Assembly (NCBI RefSeq): GCF_900182595.1
Contig: NZ_FXTN01000007.1
Coordinates: forward strand, 124,001 to 188,000
Direction of reading: 5' to 3'
DNA length: 64,000 bases
Origin: Pedobacter westerhofensis
GTDB lineage: Bacteria; Bacteroidota; Bacteroidia; Sphingobacteriales; Sphingobacteriaceae
Below, piece after piece: positions 26,922 through 35,609 of this stretch. The notes beneath the pieces were generated by a model that was not told the origin of the DNA, made no database searches, and saw nothing but the letters and a program-made list of their open reading frames with translations. The translations under genes and the position numbers were made by a program. Position 1 is the stretch's first letter; each line of letters begins with the position of its first letter.

Positions 26922-28973
26922 ATGGAAGAATATACGTTCTACAACCGCGACCTGAGCTGGCTCAGTTTCAATGAAAGGGTTTTGATGGAAGCTGAAAATG
27001 CGAACGTCCCGCTGCTGGAACGGATCAGGTTTTTGTCTATCTATTCTTCCAACCTTGATGAATTCTACAGGGTAAGAATGCCTGTTCTGATGGCTATTGA
27101 TAATTTTGACGACAGAACAGGGTTATACAATCCCTATTACAAGGCGCAGTTCCTGATTAACCAGCAACAGGAGCGCTTTGGGCACCTGCTGGCCAATTAC
27201 CTGCTGCCCGCACTAAAAGAAGAAAACATTCACTGGCTATACAATGAAGATCTGCCCGAATCTGTTCAGGAGCAGGTGGCGGGTATTTTTTTTAACGAAG
27301 TACTGGCCTATATCAGGCTGTTTTCTGTGGAGAAAGACGATGATGGTTTTTTTGCAGAAAACAACAAACTGTATCAGGCGATCATGCTTAGTGACGGGGC
27401 CGGTACAGAGCGCCTGGAACTGATCACCGTTCCCTCTGATGTATTGCCCAGGCTTTTTGCACTGAATACATCAGGCAGCAAGTATGTTGTTTTTCTGGAT
27501 GATATTATCAAAAATAACCTGGCTTATCTTTTTCCCGGAGAAATGATAACAGGGGTCTACAATATTAAAATTACCAGGAACGCTGAGCTGAACCTCCATG
27601 ATGAGATCGACGAGGATATTACAGCGGCCCTGGAGAAAGAACTAAAGAAACGCGACCTGGGTTTTGCAACACGTTTCCTCTGCCAGCCCGGTATTCCGCT
27701 GCGGCATTTGTACAGGATTATATATACGCTGGACCTGGAAAAGGCATCCATCGTACAGGGTGGATTTTACCATAATATGAAGGACCTGAATGGCTTTCCC
27801 CTGCAGGACCCGCATTTAAGCTATAGCAAATGGCCGTCGCAGCAGATGCTGTTCCTAAAAAAGCAGGAAACATTGTTTGACCTCATCCTGCAGCAAGACC
27901 TGATGGTTCACGTCCCTTACCAGAATTATGACCCCATCCTCAGGTTTTTCAACGAGGCGGCAAATGATACTTTTGTGGAGGAAATCTCTGTTACCCTGTA
28001 CCGTGTAGCGGATAATTCGCGCATTGTAAACGCACTGATCACAGCGGCTAAAAATGGCAAGAGAGTATCTGTTATGGTAGAACTTAAAGCACGTTTTGAT
28101 GAGGCAAATAATATCAAATGGGCTTCCCGGATGAAAGCTGCCGGCGTAAAGCTGATCTATAGCAATGCCGATATGAAGGTGCATGCAAAAGTTGCACTGG
28201 TGAAAAGAACGGTACGCAATGAAAGTCATTATATCGGGTTGCTGGCTACGGGTAATTTAAATGAATCAACCGCAAGGTTTTATACCGATCATATTCTCAT
28301 GACCGCCAACCAGGAGATGCTGCTGGAGCTGCAGCTGCTGTTTGGCTTTCTGCGCAAAAAGAAAAAGAAGCCCCAGCTGGAAGATGCCATTAACTTTGAA
28401 CATCTGCTGGTTGCACAGTTTAATCTGCAGCAGAAATTTATCAGCCTGATCGACCGCGAAATTGCCCATGCAAAACAGGGACTTCCTGCGGAGATGATCA
28501 TCAAGATGAATAACCTGGAGGAGAAGGTACTGATCTCTAAATTGTATGAAGCTTCAAATGCCGGGGTAAAGATCGAAATGATTATCCGGAGTGTCTGCTG
28601 CCTGATTCCGGGCATTGCCGGACAAAGCGAAAACATTACGGTGAAGCGGATAGTTGACAGATATCTGGAACATGGACGGATATTTGTGTTTCATAATAAC
28701 GGCGATAAAGAAGTTTTTATGGGATCGGCCGACTGGATGAACCGCAATATCTATGGCAGGATTGAAGTATGTTTTCCTGTTTATGACGATTCCTTAAAGG
28801 CTAGATTGCTGGAAATGCTTATTTTGCAGCTGAATGATACTGTTCAGGCAGTTGAGCTCAATGAAGAACTGCAAAATAACTATTTGGCCAAAATGCCGCG
28901 TATCAGTTCTCAGCAGGCCATTTATGAACTGCTGAAGGAAACAAGCACCATAGAAACAACGAATGCAATATGA
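26922..28973 (+). CDS. ppk1: Polyphosphate kinase 1
   Basis: About 683 residues from ATG 26922, close to the usual Ppk1 length. It starts YTFYNRDLSWLSFNERVL and continues FLSIYSSNLDEFYRVR, the N-terminal PPK signature. The active-site histidine lies in MKVHAKVALVKR (about residue 421), and YIGLLATGNLNESTARFYTD follows, the second conserved catalytic block. The enzyme makes long-chain polyphosphate from ATP reversibly and is usually membrane-associated. The gene starts 7 bp after the HD-PycTM stop, and its TGA overlaps the next ATG (ATGA), so it lies inside one operon. No ppx exopolyphosphatase gene is in the window. Confidence 0.96.
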   Translation: MEEYTFYNRDLSWLSFNERVLMEAENANVPLLERIRFLSIYSSNLDEFYRVRMPVLMAIDNFDDRTGLYNPYYKAQFLINQQQERFGHLLANYLLPALKEENIHWLYNEDLPESVQEQVAGIFFNEVLAYIRLFSVEKDDDGFFAENNKLYQAIMLSDGAGTERLELITVPSDVLPRLFALNTSGSKYVVFLDDIIKNNLAYLFPGEMITGVYNIKITRNAELNLHDEIDEDITAALEKELKKRDLGFATRFLCQPGIPLRHLYRIIYTLDLEKASIVQGGFYHNMKDLNGFPLQDPHLSYSKWPSQQMLFLKKQETLFDLILQQDLMVHVPYQNYDPILRFFNEAANDTFVEEISVTLYRVADNSRIVNALITAAKNGKRVSVMVELKARFDEANNIKWASRMKAAGVKLIYSNADMKVHAKVALVKRTVRNESHYIGLLATGNLNESTARFYTDHILMTANQEMLLELQLLFGFLRKKKKKPQLEDAINFEHLLVAQFNLQQKFISLIDREIAHAKQGLPAEMIIKMNNLEEKVLISKLYEASNAGVKIEMIIRSVCCLIPGIAGQSENITVKRIVDRYLEHGRIFVFHNNGDKEVFMGSADWMNRNIYGRIEVCFPVYDDSLKARLLEMLILQLNDTVQAVELNEELQNNYLAKMPRISSQQAIYELLKETSTIETTNAI

Positions 28974-29839
28974 CAGGATTTTTTAAGCAATTGATGATAT
29001 TTAGCCTGCCCCTTGTGCTGTTGACAGCAGTGAGCGGCTGCAAGCCCAAAAAACCTGCTTTTACAAGCCCGGCAGGATATGATCTGAACAATCCGGAGAA
29101 ATTCAATATGCCGGAGAGCTTACTGGAAATTTCGGGGATCGCCTTTTATAAGGATAAAAGTGATACTGTGTATTCCATACAGGATGAAGACGGCAGATTG
29201 TTCAGACAGAGCTGGATGAACAAAAAGCAAAAACATGCCGTGTTTGGATCTAAGGGAGACTATGAGGACCTTGCTATCCTGAATGAGACGATCATTGTAC
29301 TGGAAAGCGATGGCACATTGTATGTTTTCCCTTTTGCCGAAGCTGTACAGGAGGAAATAAGCGATATCAAAATTTACAAAGATTTACTTCCAAAAGGGGA
29401 GTATGAAAGCATCTACGCCAATAACCAGACCAACCAGGTTTATCTGCTTTGCAAAAACTGTAAGGGCGATAAAAAAGACAAAGCGATGTCCGGCTCTATT
29501 TTTACATACAATACGGCAAAAAAAGAACTGATCCCGTCGGGTGATTTCTCAATGGACCTCTCAGAAATGATCGAGAAGGAAGAGATCCTTAAAACGGGTC
29601 TAAAGGCTTCGGCATTGACAAGGGACCCTCATTCCGGGGAATGGTATATCCTCTCTTCGGTAAACAAAGTATTGGTGGTGGCCACGCCAGACTGGAAGGT
29701 GAAAAGTGTGCATCGTCTCAATTCTTCTGTTTTTAATCAACCAGAAGGTTTGGCTTTTGATAACCAGATGAATTTATATATATCCAATGAGGGCGATGAG
29801 CTTTCTGCCGGTAATATTCTGAAGTTTAAACATAAATAA
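28970..29839 (+). CDS. Lipoprotein with SdiA-regulated-like propeller
   Basis: A 289-residue lipoprotein: a hydrophobic signal with lipobox VSGC (Cys 24). The mature part has LLEISGIAFYKDKSDTVYSI near the start and LNQ/PEGLAFDNQMNLYISNEGD-type repeats near the end, the LEISGI...PEGLA pattern of the SdiA-regulated (PF06977) six-bladed propeller family. Such proteins are thought to be periplasmic or surface proteins that may bind or hydrolyse small esters; none has a settled role. Its ATG overlaps the ppk1 stop by 4 bp. It may be tied to envelope polyphosphate or simply share the operon. Confidence 0.7.
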   Translation: MTGFFKQLMIFSLPLVLLTAVSGCKPKKPAFTSPAGYDLNNPEKFNMPESLLEISGIAFYKDKSDTVYSIQDEDGRLFRQSWMNKKQKHAVFGSKGDYEDLAILNETIIVLESDGTLYVFPFAEAVQEEISDIKIYKDLLPKGEYESIYANNQTNQVYLLCKNCKGDKKDKAMSGSIFTYNTAKKELIPSGDFSMDLSEMIEKEEILKTGLKASALTRDPHSGEWYILSSVNKVLVVATPDWKVKSVHRLNSSVFNQPEGLAFDNQMNLYISNEGDELSAGNILKFKHK

Positions 29840-29849
29840 ACCTTAAAAG

Positions 29850-32210
29850 ATGCAGGCAATAATCTTAGACTTGAATAAATCCATTTGCGGTACCGGGGAG
29901 GCAATTGGAACTGATATTCAGTTTTCATTGCGGCCTTTTATGGATTTCCTTGCCGAAAAACAACGTGAGGAAAAAACAGCGAAAGTTAATTTTTACAATT
30001 ATCTGCTGGAACAGTTCTCGGTTTACCCTGAATTGCAGCTGCCGGTTCCGGCAAATGAAACTTCCAGGTACAATCACTTATACGAGTTGATATACACGGC
30101 TTTGTCACCGATCATCAATGAAGAGGCTGAACAACTTTGGGCCCTTGGCCGGCCTGTATCGCCCTGCTTTTATTATGGTACAGATGCTTTTTATTCAGTT
30201 CTGCTGGGTAAAGACGGCCATGTGAAGCAAAACATTGCGCTGCCCAGCAAAGAAGCCATGGAAAAAAGTAAGCTCAGGAACTTTTATAATCTGATCCTCA
30301 AGCGCTTTTATAATTTCAGCCTCGGGGGACAGCAGGACACGATAAAATCGATAGTAGACCAGGACACGCACCTGCTCACCTACTACCGGATGAACATCGA
30401 CTCCCGCTTTATGGAAATTACCGTTAAGGGCGATCTGCCTGAACTGTCGCTGGACCGAATTAAGGAATACATGGAGGATGAAAGCACGAGCATTGAATTG
30501 CTCAGCAAGCTGATTCCGCCGGAAATATTCAGGGTTGAAGGGATCTCTGTTGTCAGTCTAACTGATGTTACAGCAGAATATGCTCTGGAAGCTATAAAAA
30601 ACACGATTATTGAGCACAATCAATGCCTTGAAGGATGGAATAATTCAATCATTGTCAACGCACTAAAATCGCTTGTAGGGACGCCTGCAATAGAATTCAG
30701 CCTGCTGCCCTACATGAAGCTGAACAAAAAGACACTCTTATACAGCCACGAAGGCTTTGAAAGTGTGATCATCAAGCAGGCAAAGCTGAACGGCCTGCCC
30801 GAGGATGAGTATACTGTACTGGCCGATGGCTTTATTGCACATCCCCGCCGGCTGATTTTTACCGACGTGAGCAACATCAACTCCGAGGAATTTCCTTTAT
30901 TGAAACTGATCGGCGATACCGGGATCCATTCCTACGGGCTCTTTCCTCTGTATTATAATGCAAAGCTGGTGGGCTGCCTGGAAGTATATACCCATGATCC
31001 GCTTGCATTTAATGGCAGCATCCTCACTAATATTGAAGCTGCATTCCCTTTGCTTGCCCAACTGTACCAAAATATCATAGTCGACTTTAATAACGAGATT
31101 ACTGCGATCATCACCGATAAGTTTACGGCCCTGCAGCGGTCGGTACAATGGCGCTTTATACAGGTGGCATATGATTATATGAAATCTGGCGGAGTTGAAA
31201 AAAACCTGCCGATAGACCCGGTTTATTTTGAGGATGTACATCCCTTTTATGGGGCAGTGGATATCAGAAACTCGAGCATTGAACGGAATCTAATGATCAG
31301 AAGGGATCTCTATGCCCATTTTGAAGTGCTAGAAGTGACGCTTGATCATCTGAAGGCAAAAATACCGAAAGACCTTACCGATGATTTTCCGCAACAGAAA
31401 TCTGCCTGGAACCACAAGACTTTTGATGAAATGTCTGATCGGGAGATCATGAAAACTGACGATTATCTGCAGCGCCAGCTTCCGTCTTACTTTAATATGC
31501 TGGTTGAAGAACATCCGGAAGCACGGGAGCTGATCGACGAGTATTTTACGCTGACGCAGCCCGGCGGTAAGATTTTTGAGAACAGGGACAATTACGAACT
31601 GAGTATGCAGATGATCAACCATGCGCTAAACCGCCACCTGGATGAGTTTAATGCAGAACTGCAGGAGCTGTATCCCTGCTATTTCGAGAAATTCAGGACT
31701 GACGGGGTAGAGTTTGACATTTACCTGGGCCAGTCGATCACTCCGGATATCAAGTTTAATCATCAGTTCCTGACGGATTTCCGCTACAGACAGCTCAGGG
31801 CAATTGCAGAAATTGCACAGGTGACCGGAAACCTAACGCCGCACCTGCCGATCCCTCTGGAAACAACTCAGTTGATTTTTGTATATGATAAGCTGATTGA
31901 TATCGGTTTTCGCCTGGATGAACAAAGATTTGATGTGGAAGGCAGCTATAACATCAGGTATCAGATGGTGAAAAAAAGAATAGACAAAGCACATGTCAGG
32001 GAAAGCACAGAACGCCTCACCCAGCCTGGCAAAATTGCGATTGTTTATTTTAACAATACCGAAGCCCAGGAATATTTGGGCTATATTCATCGGCTGCAGG
32101 AAATTAACCTGCTTACCAGTCTCGTAGAATATATCGATGTGGAAGAATTGCAGGGCGTTGAAGGATTAAAGGCATTACGGGTTGAGGTGGCGATGAACAA
32201 CACAGCTTAA
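29850..32210 (+). CDS. Large GAF-type cytoplasmic protein, function unknown
   Basis: A 786-residue soluble protein with no signal peptide and no membrane segment. A central region (about residues 265-430), with YSHEGFE...LADGFIAHPRRLIFTDVSN and LFPLYYNAKLVGCLEVYTH, reads like a GAF sensor domain: the alternating strand pattern and the final LVGCLEV strand are typical. The flanking parts are helical and I do not recognise an enzymatic domain. It follows the lipoprotein by 10 bp and precedes the outer-membrane gene by 11 bp, so it belongs to the ppk1 operon. It may sense a small molecule and modulate neighbours. Confidence 0.6.
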   Translation: MQAIILDLNKSICGTGEAIGTDIQFSLRPFMDFLAEKQREEKTAKVNFYNYLLEQFSVYPELQLPVPANETSRYNHLYELIYTALSPIINEEAEQLWALGRPVSPCFYYGTDAFYSVLLGKDGHVKQNIALPSKEAMEKSKLRNFYNLILKRFYNFSLGGQQDTIKSIVDQDTHLLTYYRMNIDSRFMEITVKGDLPELSLDRIKEYMEDESTSIELLSKLIPPEIFRVEGISVVSLTDVTAEYALEAIKNTIIEHNQCLEGWNNSIIVNALKSLVGTPAIEFSLLPYMKLNKKTLLYSHEGFESVIIKQAKLNGLPEDEYTVLADGFIAHPRRLIFTDVSNINSEEFPLLKLIGDTGIHSYGLFPLYYNAKLVGCLEVYTHDPLAFNGSILTNIEAAFPLLAQLYQNIIVDFNNEITAIITDKFTALQRSVQWRFIQVAYDYMKSGGVEKNLPIDPVYFEDVHPFYGAVDIRNSSIERNLMIRRDLYAHFEVLEVTLDHLKAKIPKDLTDDFPQQKSAWNHKTFDEMSDREIMKTDDYLQRQLPSYFNMLVEEHPEARELIDEYFTLTQPGGKIFENRDNYELSMQMINHALNRHLDEFNAELQELYPCYFEKFRTDGVEFDIYLGQSITPDIKFNHQFLTDFRYRQLRAIAEIAQVTGNLTPHLPIPLETTQLIFVYDKLIDIGFRLDEQRFDVEGSYNIRYQMVKKRIDKAHVRESTERLTQPGKIAIVYFNNTEAQEYLGYIHRLQEINLLTSLVEYIDVEELQGVEGLKALRVEVAMNNTA

Positions 32211-32221
32211 TAAAATTATAC

Positions 32222-34831
32222 ATGGTTTCCAGGAAGAATAAAATTAGTTTATTGGCGATGGCCTTTTATACAGGCTTGCCTTGTATGGCTGTAGCCCAGC
32301 AGTATCAGACAAGGGACTCTATCACGATAGCTATTTCTCCTGTTTATGATTCTGTAAGTAAAGCACACCGCTTCTTTTTTGGAGAAAGCTACCGTAAACT
32401 CTGGGCAACGCCTGTGAGATTGAGGATCATTGATCTGCAAAAGGAAAAGGGCGGAATGAAAATCTTAAAGCTTGGTGGTGGCAATCAGACGCGATCGCTG
32501 CAGTTGCAGGATGCCGCCGGACATGAATGGGCACTCAGGACCGTACAAAAATATCCGGAGAGGGGCCTGCCCGAAAACCTCAGGGCTACGATTGCCAAAG
32601 ATATTGTACAGGACCAGATCGCTACAAACCATCCTTTTGGATCACTGATCGTGCCTCCGCTCGCCGATCTGCTGAATATTCCGCATGCCCACCCCGAAAT
32701 TGTATATGTGGGCGATGATCCGGGGCTGAAGGAATACAGAAAGGACTTCGCAAATGCTGTTTACCTGATTGAAGAACGCTCACCGATAGGTTTTGAGGAA
32801 AGTGACAATACACTAAAGGTGGAACGCAAGCTGGAAGAAGATAATGACCACCAGGCAGACCAGAAGCTGCTGCTGCGGGCAAGGCTGCTGGATTTTATTA
32901 TTGGCGACTGGGACCGGCATGAAGATAACTGGCGCTGGCTGAAAGAAGAAGATAAAAAAGGAGATAAAATTTACATCCCGGTACCCAAAGACCGGGATAA
33001 GGTATTTTACAGTACCTCGGGCCTCCTGCCCTGGGTACTTTCACACCAATGGCTGAAAGCTAACCTCCAGCCATATCAGGAGGAGATCAGGGCCATAGAT
33101 CAGTATAACTTTAACCAGCAAAACTTTGACCGCTATTTTCTGAATGCTTTGTCGGAAAAAGATTGGAAGGAAGAGGTGAAATATGTACAGGAAAAGATCA
33201 CGGCTGCAGCGCTGAGACAGGCTATGGCAAAAATTCCTGCCAATATTTTTACGATAGGAGGGGAAAGGACGCTCAGTATCATGATTGCCAGAAGGGACCA
33301 TCTGGAAAAGACTGCGCTGGACTATTACCGCTTTTTGTCGACAACTGTTGAGGTTAGAGCGTCGGACAAAAGGGAATATTTTGAGATCAAACATCAGAAG
33401 GACGGAGATATAGAACTGACAATACGTAACCTTAAAAAGGATGGCGGACAGGGCAGGAAACTTTACCACCGTACTTTTGATCATACGCTGACGAAGGAGA
33501 TCCGCCTGTACGGTATGGCTGGTGAAGATGTGTTCGATGTGACGGGCAAAACTAAATCGCCTGTTAAGGTAAGGATGATTGGCGGGGATGATAAGGATAC
33601 ATTTAAGCTGAACCCAGATCTGAAGGGTGGAGTGAATACCTATGTATACGACCGCCTGGATGAGGAAAATGATCTGCCGCCCGCCTCGCTTGCAAAACTG
33701 CGTTTATCCACAGATACTGCGGTGAACAAACATAAATTCAATTATATCTATGACCAGTTTGGCCCTTTATTCCATCTGAATTATAGTGTGGACCGCGGTA
33801 TCCAGCCGGGTATTGGGCTGATCCTGCAGAAACAGGGTTTCAGAAAATATCCCTATGCCTCCAAACAGGAGTTCTGGGTGGATTACTCAACAGGAAGAAA
33901 AGCCTTTATTTTAAGCTATAACGGAGATTTTAAGAAGGTGATTGGCGACTATAATTTCAGGGTAAATGCGCAGCTGCTGGGTCCGCATAACCTCAGTAAC
34001 TTCTTCGGCCTCGGCAATGAAACGGCTTTTGTGCAGGATGATAAGGATGATCAGAACGAGGAAGAAGGAAAAGACCGGGGAATTTCGTATTACAGGAACC
34101 GCTATGATTACCTAACGGCCGATTTCCAGCTGTACAAAAAGTTGAATAAATGGACGGTAGGGGCGGGTATAACGACTGAGTATTATACGAGCAGCCGCAG
34201 TGCAAATGACGAAAGGTTCCTGAAAGATTTTGATCTGAGCAACCCTGAAGAATCTGTATTCGCTGATCAGTCGTACGCAGGTCTGGTTACCGAAATCAAC
34301 TATGATTCAAGGGACAATATTGCGATACCCAAAAAAGGGCTATACTGGAATACCAGGATTTCGGGCAGTCAGCAGCTCAATGGCGACCACGACCGTTATG
34401 GCAAAGTACAATCTGAATTCCGCGCGTATTTTAACCCGGGCAACAGTGGCTTTGTAATTGCCAACCGTGTGGGCGGGGGGACGACCTTTGGTAATCCTGA
34501 ATATTTCCAGCTCATGCAGCTTGGGGGGGTGCATAACCTGAGAGGCTATCATACTAACCGTTTTACAGGCAGGACAATGGCTTACGAAAGCCTTGACCTG
34601 AGGCTGAAGCTGTTCGATTTCACGTCTTATGTGGTGCCGGGGTCATTCGGATTGCTTGGGTTTAATGATGTTGGCAGGGTGTGGTATCCGGGACAATCTT
34701 CTGATAAGTGGCATTATGGTTATGGAGGGGGTATTTATGTTGTGCCTGCTGATCTGATCCTGATCCAGGCAGCAGTGGGGATTTCTAAGGAAAGTACAAT
34801 GCCGTATATTTCTGTAGGGTTTAACTTTTAA
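32222..34831 (+). CDS. Outer-membrane Omp85-like barrel protein with kinase-like N-terminal half
   Basis: An 869-residue protein with a signal peptide (cleavage near AVAQQ, residues 22-27). The C-terminal 350 or so residues have the alternating aromatic pattern of a beta-barrel, GLLGFNDVGRVWYPG and a final Phe (SVGFNF), matching BamA/TamA-type barrels. The N-terminal half is unusual: WALRTVQK (about 103-110), then LLDFIIGDWDRHEDNWRW (222-239) and PVPKDRDK (254-260), which together resemble the Lys, DRHxxN catalytic loop and metal-binding Asp of atypical kinases such as PI4K/HipA/Fam20. No POTRA repeat is evident by eye. It ends the ppk1 operon and is followed by the structured repeat region. 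The kinase reading is inference. Confidence 0.7.
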   Translation: MVSRKNKISLLAMAFYTGLPCMAVAQQYQTRDSITIAISPVYDSVSKAHRFFFGESYRKLWATPVRLRIIDLQKEKGGMKILKLGGGNQTRSLQLQDAAGHEWALRTVQKYPERGLPENLRATIAKDIVQDQIATNHPFGSLIVPPLADLLNIPHAHPEIVYVGDDPGLKEYRKDFANAVYLIEERSPIGFEESDNTLKVERKLEEDNDHQADQKLLLRARLLDFIIGDWDRHEDNWRWLKEEDKKGDKIYIPVPKDRDKVFYSTSGLLPWVLSHQWLKANLQPYQEEIRAIDQYNFNQQNFDRYFLNALSEKDWKEEVKYVQEKITAAALRQAMAKIPANIFTIGGERTLSIMIARRDHLEKTALDYYRFLSTTVEVRASDKREYFEIKHQKDGDIELTIRNLKKDGGQGRKLYHRTFDHTLTKEIRLYGMAGEDVFDVTGKTKSPVKVRMIGGDDKDTFKLNPDLKGGVNTYVYDRLDEENDLPPASLAKLRLSTDTAVNKHKFNYIYDQFGPLFHLNYSVDRGIQPGIGLILQKQGFRKYPYASKQEFWVDYSTGRKAFILSYNGDFKKVIGDYNFRVNAQLLGPHNLSNFFGLGNETAFVQDDKDDQNEEEGKDRGISYYRNRYDYLTADFQLYKKLNKWTVGAGITTEYYTSSRSANDERFLKDFDLSNPEESVFADQSYAGLVTEINYDSRDNIAIPKKGLYWNTRISGSQQLNGDHDRYGKVQSEFRAYFNPGNSGFVIANRVGGGTTFGNPEYFQLMQLGGVHNLRGYHTNRFTGRTMAYESLDLRLKLFDFTSYVVPGSFGLLGFNDVGRVWYPGQSSDKWHYGYGGGIYVVPADLILIQAAVGISKESTMPYISVGFNF

Positions 34832-34866
34832 ATACGCGGATTACTATTGTTGAGATGTTTCTTAAC

Positions 34867-34950
34867 AAAAAAATGGTGTGCTGTATTCCGGCTGCATAAT
34901 TTTGCTGCGCAAAAAGACGCTAGGCCGTCATACAGCACACCATTTTTTTT
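34867..34950. repeat. Long hairpin element, copy 1
   Basis: A perfect 20-bp inverted repeat (34867-34886 with 34930-34949), flanked by A-runs on one side and T-runs on the other, encloses a smaller structured loop with TTTTGC-TGC-GCAAAA (34900-34914). It starts 35 bp after the barrel-protein stop and would act as a terminator in both directions. A near-identical copy follows 435 bp later, so it is also a repeat element rather than only a terminator. Confidence 0.9.
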
Positions 34951-34975
34951 GAAGACGATCTAAGGAATCATCTAA

Positions 34976-35301
34976 CCAATGTGCTAAAACCAGTGTACTA
35001 AACCAGTGTACTAAACCAGTGTACTAAACCAGTGTACTAGACCACTGTGCTATACCAGTGTGCTAAACCCTTATGCTAGACCACTGTGCTAGACCAGTGT
35101 GCTAGACCAGTTTGCTAAACCCTTATGCAAGATCACTGTGCTATACCAGTGTGCTATACCCTTATGCTATACTAGTTTGTTAACCCCTTACGCTAGACCA
35201 CTGTGCTATACCAGTGTGCTAGACCAGTGTGCTAAACCCCTATGCTAGACCAGTGTGCTAAACCCTTATGCTAGACCAGTGAGCTAGACCAGTTTGCTAA
35301 A
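34976..35301. repeat. Array of about 25 tandem 13-bp repeats, array 1
   Basis: Direct reading gives about 25 consecutive units, nearly all 13 bp (one of 12, two of 14). Consensus is CCAGTGTGCTAGA. Recurrent variants are CCACTGTGCTATA, CCAGTTTGCTAAA and CCCTTATGCTAGA, and the CCCTTATGC type recurs every few units, giving a higher-order pattern. The region is non-coding on both strands. It is separated from hairpin copy 1 by a 25-base spacer (34951-34975) that is repeated after copy 2. Confidence 0.92.
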
Positions 35302-35302
35302 C

Positions 35303-35385
35303 AAAAAATGGTGTGCTGTATTCCGGCTGCATAGTATTGCTGCGCAAAAAGACGCTAGGCCGGCATACAGCACACCATTTTTTTT
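35303..35385. repeat. Long hairpin element, copy 2
   Basis: Same element as at 34867: a 19-bp perfect stem (35303-35321 with 35365-35383), identical stem sequence, and the same inner loop with only a few substitutions. The same 25-base spacer follows (35386-35410), with a short change in its middle. Hairpin, spacer and array are thus duplicated as one unit. Confidence 0.9.
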
Positions 35386-35410
35386 GAAGACGATCTAAGA
35401 GATCATCTAA

Positions 35411-35568
35411 CCAGTTTACTAAACCAGTGTGCTAGATCCTTATGCTAGACCAGTGTGCTATAGACCAGTTTGCTAACTCCTTACGCTAGACCACTGTCCT
35501 AATCCAGTGTGCTATACCCTTATGCTAGACCAGCGAGCTAGACCAGTTTGCTAAACCCCTGCGCTAAA
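35411..35568. repeat. Array of about 12 tandem 13-bp repeats, array 2
   Basis: About 12 units of the same 13-bp family (CCAGTGTGCTAGA and variants), more diverged than array 1 and with a 2-base insertion after the fourth unit. It ends about 40 bp before the stop codon of the minus-strand lipoprotein gene. Confidence 0.88.
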
Positions 35569-35589
35569 GAATGGTGTTTAGCAAACTGG
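35543..35589. repeat. Perfect inverted pair of one repeat unit at the array end
   Basis: CCAGTTTGCTAAAC at 35543-35556 is followed by its exact reverse complement at 35576-35589. The 14-bp arms and 19-base loop could form a hairpin that closes the array and could serve as terminator for the lipoprotein gene ending at 35610, although no T-run follows. Confidence 0.75.
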
Positions 35590-35609
35590 AACTTGGTTGG
35601 GAGGCCTGG

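Noticed and set aside
34976..35568. CRISPR array
   Set aside because: The 13-bp units are contiguous with no spacers of regular length, the repeats vary, and no cas genes are in the window.
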